DNA of 48,923 nucleotides from positions 1 through 48,923 of the forward strand of contig NZ_ML133707.1 in NCBI RefSeq assembly GCF_003985155.1, given 5' to 3'. Positions 6,937 to 15,788 of this stretch are shown here, piece by piece; position 1 is the stretch's first letter; every line of letters begins with the position of its first letter. The notes under the pieces are model-generated. The model was not told the origin of the DNA. It ran no database searches and was given only the letters and a program-made list of their open reading frames with translations. This stretch comes from Rhizobium vallis (GTDB lineage: Bacteria > Pseudomonadota > Alphaproteobacteria > Rhizobiales > Rhizobiaceae). The position numbers were made by a program, and so were the translations under genes.

Positions 6937-7894
6937 TTAAATGAGGATCCGCTCGATCTCATCCAAGCTGACGTCATCGCTGCGGCGATCGTAAAACTGG
7001 GTCGTGCGTGTTGACGATGATTGGCAATGTTGGCTGCCTTCTGCTGCGTCCCACCGTTCTTGAGGTAGGCGGTGATGCCGGTGGCGCGGAAGGTGTGATT
7101 ACAAACGGCCGTGCTGATGCCGGCGGCGATGGCCCGGCGTTGAACCATGGCATAGGCTTCGGCCTGCGCGAGGGCCTGATCCAGATAGCCGTCCTGTGCC
7201 TCTTGATCGTCTGAAACAGCGGCGCACGCAGATCCGCTTTCAGGCCCGCTGTAGCCATGTAGTCGTCGAGATAGGCTTCCAACGTATGATGACAGGGCAG
7301 TTCCACCTGCTTGCCGCCCTTCTCATGTAGACGCACCCATAGGCGCCGGTTCTGCGGATACACGTCCTTCACCTCCATGCTCGAGGCGGCACCAATCCGC
7401 GCAAAGGTGTAGGTCATCAAGCCAATCAGCGCCCGATCTCGCTTGCCGATCAGGGTGTCGGCCGGGATGCTGTCGAGCAGCTGGCGGGCTTCCTCCGGAG
7501 CCAGGACCGGCGTCTTGCCCCTCTTCCGGGAATGTTTTGGTCCACGGACGGAATGAGCGGGATTGGTTTGCATGACATGGCCCGTTACTAGCCAGTCAAA
7601 AAGGTGCCGCACGGCGGCCAGGCGCTGCTTGGCCGTTGGTGCGGCGTGGCTCCTAGTCAGCTCCTGGACCCAGCCGGCGACGTGGATGGGTGTGATGGCG
7701 TCCAGCGATCGGGCACCGCTGTGTTCGCACCACCGCAGAAGCTCGACGGCTGCCTTGGCGTAAGAGCGACGGGTATTTGGATTGCGGATCTGTGCCGTGA
7801 AGAATTCCAGGAATCGACGGCTGCCAAGATCATCCAAGGCGACGATCGCAGGAAGCGCATAGAAGCGTGGCTGACTGGGCACAACCTGGCTCAT
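6937..7894 (-). pseudogene. Tyrosine recombinase (integrase), two frameshifts
   Basis: A phage-integrase-family recombinase. The N-terminal SAM-like core-binding domain spans residues 20-110 (PNTRRSYAKAAVELLRWC, HLFDWLVTGHVMQTNPA). The catalytic domain starts at RDRALIGLMTYTFARIGAAS with the first catalytic Arg. Near 7210 the frame shifts and continues as AEAYAMVQRRAIAAGI, then HTFRATGITAYL with the His-x-x-Arg box. Near 7015 it shifts again to RTTQFYDRRSDDVSLDEIER with the catalytic Tyr, ending at 6937. As read, the protein lacks the box and the Tyr. Its ATG overlaps the stop of the TIR gene (ATGA), so the two were translationally coupled. It may have mobilised this island. Confidence 0.8.
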
Positions 7895-8786
7895 GCCCAC
7901 ACCCGATTGGGATCGAATTCCAGTTTGGCCGCCTTGAGCTCTTTCACAAGAGCCATTTTCCAGCCGTCGGACGAGTCCATATCGGTATAGACGACACCGA
8001 ATAGGTCCGACGGAATTTCCACGTCGCCTTTGCGCAGCAGACAGACCTTTCCGCGCCCCAATTTCCCAGAAAAGTATCCGAGTTCAAAGATCACGTTCTG
8101 GCGCGCGCGCTGCGCGTGGCCAGGCGCAGCCACAGATGATCCCACGTCATCGGGTGTGAGGAGCACCACTGCGAAACCGACCTCACCGGCACAGTCCTCG
8201 TACTTCTCGATGATGGTGCGGCCCTGGTTCGGTTGCTCTTTGAGAACAATAACGTCGAGCTTCAACTTCTCCAAGAACCGGGCCAGCTTGTCCAAAGCGC
8301 CCTCGTCATGGCCGTGCACGATAAATACCTTGTTGGACGCAGGCATGGTGGACCTCGGCTTGCTCACGCTTGAATCAGGAAAAACTCCATCGCCGTAGTC
8401 CTCGGTGGAGATGATCCCGCTCTCGGAAACATCATTCATGGAACCTGCAGCGGTGGAAGCGCTTTTAAATGCGTTTCGTTCCCTTTCACCGATATTGCTG
8501 ACCCAACCACGGCGATAAATCTCGCCAGCTCTGGCAACGATGACAGACTGCAGCGGGATTCCGTCAGGGGTACGAAGCTCCGGATCGCGAAGCACATAGG
8601 TCGCTAGCGAGGTCGCCCGCGCACTAAGCGTCGCCCCCCTCCTGCATCAGTATCCTGCAGATCCCACTCCAGGCGCATAGCTTCGAAACCATCATGCCCT
8701 TCAACCTTGAGCATATTGACCGACGCAATGACCAAGGCCCGTGACGGAAACGGAGGGAGTTTCAGCACCTCGACATGATCATCCAC
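7891..8786 (-). pseudogene. TIR-like (CAP12/Pycsar-type) effector, frameshifted at a G-tract
   Basis: The C-terminal half is a TIR-like nucleotide-binding domain of the predicted NAD-cleaving type. KVFIVHGHDEGALDKLARFL is strand 1 and helix 1, IIEKYEDCAGEVGFAVVLLT follows, and NVIFELGYFSGKLGRGKV carries the conserved glutamate. These domains act as suicide effectors in anti-phage systems. The N-terminal part (MDDHVEVLKLPPFPSRALVI) and the rest lie in two frames that join at a run of six G (minus strand, 8634-8639). One more G restores about 298 residues. As read, translation would stop near 8604, although a GTG at 8595 could start the TIR part alone. It sits between a small protein gene and the recombinase on one transcript. 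Confidence 0.75.
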
Positions 8787-8820
8787 TAGCTATCTCCCTG
8801 TCTGTGCCAGCGTTTCAAAC

Positions 8821-9063
8821 TTATTGCTCGATCTGGGGATCATCACCCGTTGGCTCCCGCACCAGCCGAAGAACGTACTCACCGCCGAAGCGTCCAGGCG
8901 GTTCAATCACGGTGAGTTGTGACAACTGGTGCATGCGCCTTACCCCTTCCAGAACAGCGAAAGAATCTTCGTCCCGATAGAGATGGTATTCGCCGTTGAG
9001 CCGCAGGGCTGCATCGATCTCGTGAACTTTATGCTGAATTCGCATCTGACGGCTCGGTGCCAT
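8821..9063 (-). CDS. Small protein encoded before the TIR gene, 80 aa
   Basis: The product begins MAPSRQMRIQHKVHEIDAAL and continues with a mixed alpha/beta pattern ending in an acidic tail (REPTGDDPQIEQ). I do not recognise the family. I chose the ATG at 9063 because AAAGG precedes it; an in-frame ATG at 9078 is possible. The gene lies 34 bp upstream of the TIR gene on the same strand, and a long palindrome covers its promoter. It could be a regulator, sensor or immunity partner of the TIR effector; that is inference from position only. Confidence 0.5.
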   Translation of the reverse strand: MAPSRQMRIQHKVHEIDAALRLNGEYHLYRDEDSFAVLEGVRRMHQLSQLTVIEPPGRFGGEYVLRLVREPTGDDPQIEQ

Positions 9064-9077
9064 TCGTCGACCTTTCA

Positions 9078-9107
9078 TATCTATGATAAAGGACATTATC
9101 ATAGATA
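9078..9107. promoter_or_regulatory. 11-bp inverted repeat, probable operator
   Basis: TATCTATGATA (9078-9088) and TATCATAGATA (9097-9107) are perfect complements, 8 bases apart. On the minus strand they overlap a TATGATAAT-like -10 region just before the small-TIR-recombinase gene group. Size and position fit a repressor operator. From 9108 to 9372 there is no gene; it should hold the mcrB promoter. Confidence 0.6.
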
Positions 9108-9372
9108 ATCAGCATTATAAGCTCTCGGAAATGTGGTGGTCGCAGGTTCGATTCCGTTCAAGGCGACGGGAAAATCCTCTCTTGAAATTCTGTCGTAGGG
9201 CCCTTGGTCGCCGCAGTAAGTTCGCTGACAACTTTTTCCGATAAGGAACAGCCATCGGTGGGATTGATCAGCAGCGGTCAACTATCCTGCACAACATTTC
9301 TGATTGCAAAAAATATACCTCTCTCGGTATCCAGGGTAGATCGCCCAAATAGTCGGGCGCGCTGGGGGGCAT

Positions 9373-11523
9373 ATGACGAGATACAGTCCGTTTCATCCGA
9401 ACTCTGAGGCGACGCTAAAGGCCGCCGCCGTATGGTTCGACCGCTGCCTGCGGGTAGATGGCTCACTTTTCGGCGAAGAGCCACTTTGGACAACGGAGGC
9501 TCTGTCCGAAGCAGATCGCTGCTTCAATGGTCGGCCGGATGGAAGCAAGGACAGCTTTCATGTCAAGCTCGAGCGCCAGTTTCATGATGCGTCGCCGGCC
9601 ACCTGCAAGCTTCTGGCAGAGATGCTTTGGATACTAAACCTTTTTCCCACGAACATGGGGCCGGATGCCAAGCGGCGGCCAATCTTGACCGCATGGGGAT
9701 GGTCAGGAGAGACCCTTTCGGGCACTCTCGCCGATGAGTTGATGGCCGACGACATTTTGCGTGGCCTTGGTTCAGCTGGTCCCGGATTCATGAACCATAA
9801 GCCGCGAGAGCTTCGGTTCTTGATCAAATCCATGATCGGACTGAAAGCCATGAGCGCGTCAGAGCGCGATTCTGTCCTGGGCGACCCCTGGGCGTTCGCG
9901 GAGTGGATTGACGGAGTGCCGGACGAAGGATATCGGCAATTGCGGCACATCCTGCCGCATCTTATGTTTCCAGACGAGTTTGAACGCATTGCGAGCCCTG
10001 GGCACGTCCGGAAGATCCTTTCAGAACTCGGCGGTGTTGACCGTCAGGCTCTTCGACGCATGTCGAAGGTGGAGCAGGACCGCGAGCTGTTGACTGTTCG
10101 GCACAACCTCGAGCGGGAGCGCGGTGGTCCGATTGATTTCTATCAGCAGGAGATCAAGGAAAAGTGGCTGAAGGAGCAGGAGATCGAGGAGTCCGCAGCG
10201 AGCGAGGCTTTGGCGGCCGATACACCCGCTTCCGCTAGCAAAGTCGCCGCTCCGCTCAATCAGATTCTCTACGGCCCACCTGGTACGGGAAAGACCTATC
10301 GTGTCGTCGATCGAGCCCTGGCGATCCTTGATCCTGAGTTCGCTGCAAAGCGGGAGAGCGATCGCGACGCACTGAAAGAGCGTTTCGATGATCTCGTTAC
10401 CGAGGGGCTTATTCGCTTCGTGACCTTCCACCAGAGCTTCAGCTATGAAGAGTTTGTCGAGGGATTGCGAGCCGAGACGACTCCCGACGGAGCGATCCGC
10501 TACCACGTACAGGACGGTATCTTCAAAGCACTCTGTCAGCCGTCAGCCGATCAGGCCCGTATCCCCGTCGGTGAGCGCTTCTCCAGTGGTTACGTGGTCA
10601 CGAGGTCAACACCAGAGATCCTCTGGCTCGAAAAGCCGAACGGTTCGAGCTTACCGCTTCCATGGGAACTTCTCGATGAACTCGCGGGTTTGGTTCGCCA
10701 GGGCCGCATCTCAATCGCAGATATTCGCGACAAGCTCGTCTTCGATCGGGTACCCGACAGCCGTCTCGAGAAGTTCCTTGTGAATGGCTATAACAACATT
10801 ATCCCGCTAATCGTCGAGCGGCTGATCGCGAGCGAAGCCAGGCCCGAAGATCATGAACGCAAGAAGGTACTGATCATCGACGAGATCAACCGAGGCAACA
10901 TCTCCAAGATCCTTGGCGAACTCATCACGTTGATAGAACCATCGAAGCGGCTTGGCGCTGACGAAGCACTGACGACGATGCTGCCCTATTCCAAAACTCC
11001 CTTCGGAGTCCCGGTCGGGGTACATATTATCGGCACGATGAACACAGCAGATCGCTCTTTGGCCTCGATCGACATGGCATTGCGCCGGCGCTTCGTGTTC
11101 GAGGAAATCGAGCCACAACCTGAAACCTTGGACGAGATCGAGCTCGCTGGAGTTAACATAGGCGCCTTACTGAGTGTGATGAACGCTCGCATTGAGGCAC
11201 TGCTCGACCGGGAACACAGACTTGGCCACGCCTACTTCCTGCATCTTGAAGCCGCGGACGATGTTGGCCAACTGAAACAGCTCTTTTCCCGGCGTATTCT
11301 GCCCCTTTTGAAGGAGTATTTCTTTGACGATTGGCAGCGTATCCGCCTCGTCTTGAATGATCACCGAAAAGTGGATCCGGCGGACCGGTTCATCGTCGAG
11401 AGTGCTGATGGCTCCGTCTCTCTGTTTGGGGCGGGCGAGATTTCCGTGCCAACAAACAAAGTCTGGCGGTTAAACGCCGAGGCCCTCAACAGACCGTCGG
11501 CCTATCAGCAAATCATCGGTTAG
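9373..11523 (+). CDS. mcrB: McrB-type AAA+ GTPase of a type IV restriction system
   Basis: McrB is the GTP-driven motor of the McrBC system, which cuts DNA carrying modified cytosines. The 716-residue protein has a distinct N-terminal 290 residues, likely the modified-DNA or target recognition part. The AAA+ motor follows: Walker A YGPPGTGKT near residue 300, FVTFHQSFSYEEFVEG, Walker B KVLIIDEINRGN near 498, and the McrB signature GTMNTADRS near 555, followed by ALRRRF. The N-terminal domain does not look like E. coli McrB, so specificity may differ. The ATG at 9373 is chosen without a strong ribosome site. mcrC starts 6 bp after the stop, so both form one operon. Confidence 0.92.
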   Translation: MTRYSPFHPNSEATLKAAAVWFDRCLRVDGSLFGEEPLWTTEALSEADRCFNGRPDGSKDSFHVKLERQFHDASPATCKLLAEMLWILNLFPTNMGPDAKRRPILTAWGWSGETLSGTLADELMADDILRGLGSAGPGFMNHKPRELRFLIKSMIGLKAMSASERDSVLGDPWAFAEWIDGVPDEGYRQLRHILPHLMFPDEFERIASPGHVRKILSELGGVDRQALRRMSKVEQDRELLTVRHNLERERGGPIDFYQQEIKEKWLKEQEIEESAASEALAADTPASASKVAAPLNQILYGPPGTGKTYRVVDRALAILDPEFAAKRESDRDALKERFDDLVTEGLIRFVTFHQSFSYEEFVEGLRAETTPDGAIRYHVQDGIFKALCQPSADQARIPVGERFSSGYVVTRSTPEILWLEKPNGSSLPLPWELLDELAGLVRQGRISIADIRDKLVFDRVPDSRLEKFLVNGYNNIIPLIVERLIASEARPEDHERKKVLIIDEINRGNISKILGELITLIEPSKRLGADEALTTMLPYSKTPFGVPVGVHIIGTMNTADRSLASIDMALRRRFVFEEIEPQPETLDEIELAGVNIGALLSVMNARIEALLDREHRLGHAYFLHLEAADDVGQLKQLFSRRILPLLKEYFFDDWQRIRLVLNDHRKVDPADRFIVESADGSVSLFGAGEISVPTNKVWRLNAEALNRPSAYQQIIG

Positions 11524-11528
11524 TTGGC

Positions 11529-12770
11529 ATGTTGACCGTCAGGGAGTTTGCCAGGCTTACGATCGATGAGGCGGCCGGGTCGATTGACCTGGCGACTGTT
11601 CCCGCGAGCGCATTCGAATGGCTCGCGCGTCACGGGCGCGATCGGGGAGGGGCGCCATCGCTTGTGAAGCTCGAGGGGCCGCGAACCCTTAAGCTTCGCA
11701 ACTATGTCGGCGTGGTGGAGACACCGTGCGGAACTCGAATTGAAATCCTGCCAAAGCATATCGGTTCATCGGAGGGGGTGGCGCAGGCCCGCCGCCTGCT
11801 TTTCAATATGGTCTCCGAAGCGCTGAATCTCACGCCAAGAATCGGAGGCGGGGCCACGATCGAGGCCTTTGATCTCCCGATGACGGAGTGGTTGGCCGCT
11901 AGTTTCCTGGCTAAGGCACTTGATCTTGCCCGGCGCGGCCCGCGCCAGGCATATCGCTCCATCGAGGCGAGAGAGCCCTTTTTGAGAGGCAGGCTCGATT
12001 TCAACCGGCAGCTTCGCGCCGCAGCAGGCGGCGCGCATATGTTTCACGTCACGCACGATGTCTATTCGCTGGACAGGCCGGAGAACCGTCTCATTCGTTC
12101 GGCCATTGAACACATCGCGCGACGATCGATGACGAGCGATAACTGGCGTCTGGCGCGCGAGCTCTCCACCCTGTTCGCCGACGTTCCGGAAAGCCGGAAC
12201 ATTGACGCGGACCTTAAGTTTTGGGGACGAGACCGCCATTTGGCTGACTATGCGGATATCAGACCGCTATGCGAGCTTCTACTGACACATCGGCTGCCAT
12301 TCGCGCTTGCCGGAGATTATCACGGGATGAGCATGCTGTTTCCGATGGAGCGGCTGTTTGAGCGCTACGTGCTGGGCTCATTGCGAATGATTGCGCCTGA
12401 GCATTTCGAGATCCACCCCCAGCACGGCGCCATGCACCTTTGCTCACAGGAAGGAGAGGATTGGTTTCAGATGAAACCGGATATCCTCGTCAGGCGTGGT
12501 GACCAACGATGGATTATCGACGCGAAATGGAAACGGCTCAGCAATGATCGCGACAAAAACTACGAGCTGAGCCAAGCTGATTTTTATCAGCTCTTTGCGT
12601 ACGGGCAAAAATACCTCGGTGGTACTGGTGAAATGTACCTCGTCTACCCGGCGGTGTCGGATTTCCCCATGATGCGGGCGCCGTTCAAACTGTCAGATAA
12701 TTTGCTGTTGCATGTTTTACCGTTCGACTTGGAGCGACGGCAGGCTCCGTACACATTCCTCGCAGGCTGA
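11529..12770 (+). CDS. mcrC: McrC-type nuclease subunit
   Basis: McrC binds the McrB hexamer and supplies the DNA-cleaving site. The 413-residue protein starts with the beta-rich domain typical of McrC (LKLRNYVGVVETPCGTRIEI near residues 55-75) and has helical middle parts with RLIRSAIEHIA. The PD-(D/E)xK nuclease core follows: KPDILVRR near residue 315, then IIDAKWK near 330, followed by QLFAYGQKY. The catalytic Asp, Asp and Lys are all present. It lies 6 bp behind mcrB and ends 144 bp before the helicase gene. The gene is intact and full length. Confidence 0.92.
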   Translation: MLTVREFARLTIDEAAGSIDLATVPASAFEWLARHGRDRGGAPSLVKLEGPRTLKLRNYVGVVETPCGTRIEILPKHIGSSEGVAQARRLLFNMVSEALNLTPRIGGGATIEAFDLPMTEWLAASFLAKALDLARRGPRQAYRSIEAREPFLRGRLDFNRQLRAAAGGAHMFHVTHDVYSLDRPENRLIRSAIEHIARRSMTSDNWRLARELSTLFADVPESRNIDADLKFWGRDRHLADYADIRPLCELLLTHRLPFALAGDYHGMSMLFPMERLFERYVLGSLRMIAPEHFEIHPQHGAMHLCSQEGEDWFQMKPDILVRRGDQRWIIDAKWKRLSNDRDKNYELSQADFYQLFAYGQKYLGGTGEMYLVYPAVSDFPMMRAPFKLSDNLLLHVLPFDLERRQAPYTFLAG

Positions 12771-12914
12771 AGTTGGCATGTGCCGCCCCTCATTGCTCGC
12801 TAGCCGCAGGATCGGGCCGGCGCGCATTTCGTTGCCGCCCTCGCGATGATTTGGAACATCTCAATATGTTGATGCTACACGGTTCCGAGGATCGCTGTTC
12901 TGGGCATATCGGAT

Positions 12915-15701
12915 GTGGCTCTAAGTAACTTGTTCTCTGGCCGGGCGCGTACATATCGCCCCAGTTTGCTTGCGAGATTGTTCTCTTCAAGAAACTGGAA
13001 GCTGACCTTGGACTCGGGGCGACCTGAAAGCGTCCGGCTGCGTCAGGATGGCGACGAAGAGTTCCGCTGCCTCGAGATCGTATCCGTTTCCACTAGCAAG
13101 GCTCTCCTCTGGCATGCCGTCGAGGTCCGCACACGCAACAGAACGGAAACCCTGTCAGGGCTAACGGGTGAATCTGCGGCACAACTAGTCGCAGACGTTC
13201 ATGCATTCATCAACGCCTACCTCTTTGGCCTCATCGGCAACGAGAGAGAGCGCTTGCTCGATGTCGATGCCAAACTTCGAGAAATCACAGCAGGCAACCG
13301 GCAATATCTCGCGCAAGCCGATCTTGGACAGGCTATCACGAGCGTGCCCGGCAATGCCGCCGCGGCGCTCGCTCATCCGCTTCTCGATCCACAACTCATG
13401 CCGGTCGGGCTCAAGAAGTCTTTACCGGCTTCGTTCGCAATGCTGACCGACCCGAGCGTTCGCCACGCCTATAATGAAGCGTTCGTCAGGTCTGAGCTGC
13501 TTGAATTCCAGCATTTCTTCGACCATCTCGATGGGCGATCGCTATCCGATCAGCAACGCGAGGCTTGTATCCGGCTGGACGACAATAATCTGCTGGTTGC
13601 CTCCGCCGGTTCCGGCAAATCGGCGACCATGGTCGGCAAGGTAGCCTATGTGTTGGAAAAGAAGCTCTATCGACGAGACGAGATTCTGCTTCTCGCCTTC
13701 AATAAAAGCGCCGCCGATGAACTCAGGACCAGGATTGCGAGACAGCTCGGGGTCGAGGAAAGCGCGCTGGAGTGCCGCGTCACGACGTTTCACGCGCTTG
13801 GACGCGGTATAATTGAAGACGTGGAGGGACGCCCGCCCCAGCTTGCCAACTGGGTAGATCATCCTGGCGGCGAGACCAAGGTAATAGAAGAGATCATCCG
13901 AGGCCTTGTCGAGACAGATCTGGAGTTTGCCAGATTGTGGAGCGACCTGCTTGTGGTCCATCCCAAAGCAGACATGCCGGCCGCGGTTTTCGACGTCGAG
14001 ATGGATTTTCGCCGCTACGTGTCGGATCGCATCAGGAAGGGCGCCGCTACGATAGGTTCGCTTTCCGGAGTGACCGTCAAATCGTTGCAGGAACAGAAGA
14101 TCGCCAACTGGTTATGGCTGCACTCCGTCGCGTTCGAATACGAGCGGCAGATCAAGATCGAAAATGAGGACGGCACCTTTCGACACCTGCATCCCGATTT
14201 CTACTATCCGCTGACCGACACGGTGCATGAGCACTTTGCGCTCGACGCCGACGGCACCTCGCCCTTTGCAGATTATGTCCAACACGCCGACAGCAAACGG
14301 CAGGCGTATCGCCGGAAAGAGATCGATTTTTTCGAGACCACCTCGGCGCAGGCCAGCAGCGAGACGATGCTCAGCACTCTTGAAGCGGAACTGGCACGGC
14401 GCGCCATGCCCTTCGAGCGCAAGAGCTATAAAGAAATCACTAAGGCCCTCGAGCCGGTCGTGATCAAGCATTATCACAAGCTTATATCCACCTGCATCAA
14501 GCATATCCGCGCCAGTCATCTGACGCTCGAAATGCTGCTCGAGCGCGCCAAGACCCTGCACGACAAGGAGCGTGGCAAGCTCTATGCGCGCGTCGTGTGG
14601 ACGATCACGCAAGGATATTCCCGGAGACTCGAAGAATCCCAGCGGATCGATTTCGACTCGATGATCGCCGATGCTGTAAGTCTGATCCGGACCGGCCGAT
14701 ATCAAAGCCCGTATTCTCTGATCCTTGTTGACGAGTTCCAGGACATTTCCGAGCCGCGGGCCAACCTTATCAAGGCGCTCAAGCAGCAGAAGGCGTTCAG
14801 CAAGGTGTTCGCGGTCGGAGACGACTGGCAGTCGATCTATCGCTTCGCTGGCTCTGACATCACGATCTTCATGCAGTTCGAGGCGAATTTCGGAGCCAGT
14901 TGGCAGGGGCGCCTTGAGCAGACCTATCGGTGCAACCAGCTCATTGCGGAGACGGCCGCGAAGTTCGTCCAACGGAATCCGGAACAGATCACGAAATCGG
15001 TGCATTCGATACGTGCTGCGGTACCTCGCTCGATACGGGTGATACCCATCGATGGCAAAGGTGGCAGGCCAGACTTCGGGTTGGCCTGTCATCGCATTCT
15101 CGAGCGGCTTGATGCGTTCTTGGATGATATTGCGTCGCAATGGCGGAGTGCACCAGGCACCACGCTCAAGGTTTTGGTGCTGTGGCGATACAATCACGTT
15201 GACCCGTTTCAAGGAACCCTACCGTCCTTTGCGAACATCGAGGTTTCCGGCCAATCGTTTCATCGGGCGAAGGGACTCGAAGCGGACTATACGATCCTGC
15301 TTGATGTCAGCGAAGGCGATTACGGTGTGCCGAGCCGGGTCGAAGACGACGAACTTCTTAATCTGGTGATACCCCGCCCCGAAACGTTTGCCTACGCCGA
15401 AGAAAGGCGCCTGTTCTACGTTGCGCTGACACGCGCCAGCCGCGGCGTGTACATCGTCACCAACAGCCGCCAGCCGTCACGATACATCCGCGAACTTTGC
15501 GAGATCGCGGGCGCTGAGGTCCGCTTCGAGACGACCGAAGGGGCTGTTTTACGCCAGTGTCCTACCTGCCTAGTGGGCCAGATCATCGAAATCCACAATC
15601 GTGACGGCTCGGTATTTTGTGGGTGCAATCAGTTTCCCGATTGCAGTCGGACTGAGCGAAGCCCTGTTCGACCGGTGTCGAGATTGCGAAGAAGGAGGTG
15701 A
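12915..15701 (+). CDS. UvrD/Rep-family (helicase IV-like) helicase with C-terminal zinc ribbon
   Basis: A 928-residue superfamily 1 helicase resembling DNA helicase IV. The first 190 residues are an accessory domain. Walker A VASAGSGKSATM is near residue 230, LLAFNKSAADELRTRI near 263, and Walker B LILVDEFQDISEPRANLI near 602. GDDWQSIYRFAGSDI lies near 637 and RLFYVALTRASRGVYI near 835. The C-terminus has CPTCLVGQ and CGCNQFPDC, a topoisomerase-like four-cysteine zinc ribbon (residues 882-910). It should unwind DNA 3' to 5'. The GTG start at 12915 is inferred; an overlapping ATG at 12913 leads to an early stop. Its place directly after mcrBC and opposite a PLD-fold gene suggests a defence role. 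It could also be a stand-alone repair helicase. Confidence 0.9.
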   Translation: MALSNLFSGRARTYRPSLLARLFSSRNWKLTLDSGRPESVRLRQDGDEEFRCLEIVSVSTSKALLWHAVEVRTRNRTETLSGLTGESAAQLVADVHAFINAYLFGLIGNERERLLDVDAKLREITAGNRQYLAQADLGQAITSVPGNAAAALAHPLLDPQLMPVGLKKSLPASFAMLTDPSVRHAYNEAFVRSELLEFQHFFDHLDGRSLSDQQREACIRLDDNNLLVASAGSGKSATMVGKVAYVLEKKLYRRDEILLLAFNKSAADELRTRIARQLGVEESALECRVTTFHALGRGIIEDVEGRPPQLANWVDHPGGETKVIEEIIRGLVETDLEFARLWSDLLVVHPKADMPAAVFDVEMDFRRYVSDRIRKGAATIGSLSGVTVKSLQEQKIANWLWLHSVAFEYERQIKIENEDGTFRHLHPDFYYPLTDTVHEHFALDADGTSPFADYVQHADSKRQAYRRKEIDFFETTSAQASSETMLSTLEAELARRAMPFERKSYKEITKALEPVVIKHYHKLISTCIKHIRASHLTLEMLLERAKTLHDKERGKLYARVVWTITQGYSRRLEESQRIDFDSMIADAVSLIRTGRYQSPYSLILVDEFQDISEPRANLIKALKQQKAFSKVFAVGDDWQSIYRFAGSDITIFMQFEANFGASWQGRLEQTYRCNQLIAETAAKFVQRNPEQITKSVHSIRAAVPRSIRVIPIDGKGGRPDFGLACHRILERLDAFLDDIASQWRSAPGTTLKVLVLWRYNHVDPFQGTLPSFANIEVSGQSFHRAKGLEADYTILLDVSEGDYGVPSRVEDDELLNLVIPRPETFAYAEERRLFYVALTRASRGVYIVTNSRQPSRYIRELCEIAGAEVRFETTEGAVLRQCPTCLVGQIIEIHNRDGSVFCGCNQFPDCSRTERSPVRPVSRLRRRR

Positions 15702-15788
15702 AGCGACTCACATCAACCCCACAGGTGACTTGGGGCGGGGTGGCCATCGATGTCCGGCATGGCCGTCAGGATGCTGAGGTAAGCGTGG

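Noticed and set aside
9129..9165. tRNA-3'-end-like sequence (GGTTCGATTCC) as an att site for the recombinase
   Set aside because: The T-stem does not pair properly and no tRNA body or matching second copy was found; a similar TTCGATTCC at 3609 shares too little.
14112..15212. Long minus-strand frame of 366 codons inside the helicase gene
   Set aside because: It is the antisense shadow of a motif-complete helicase and has no protein-like features.
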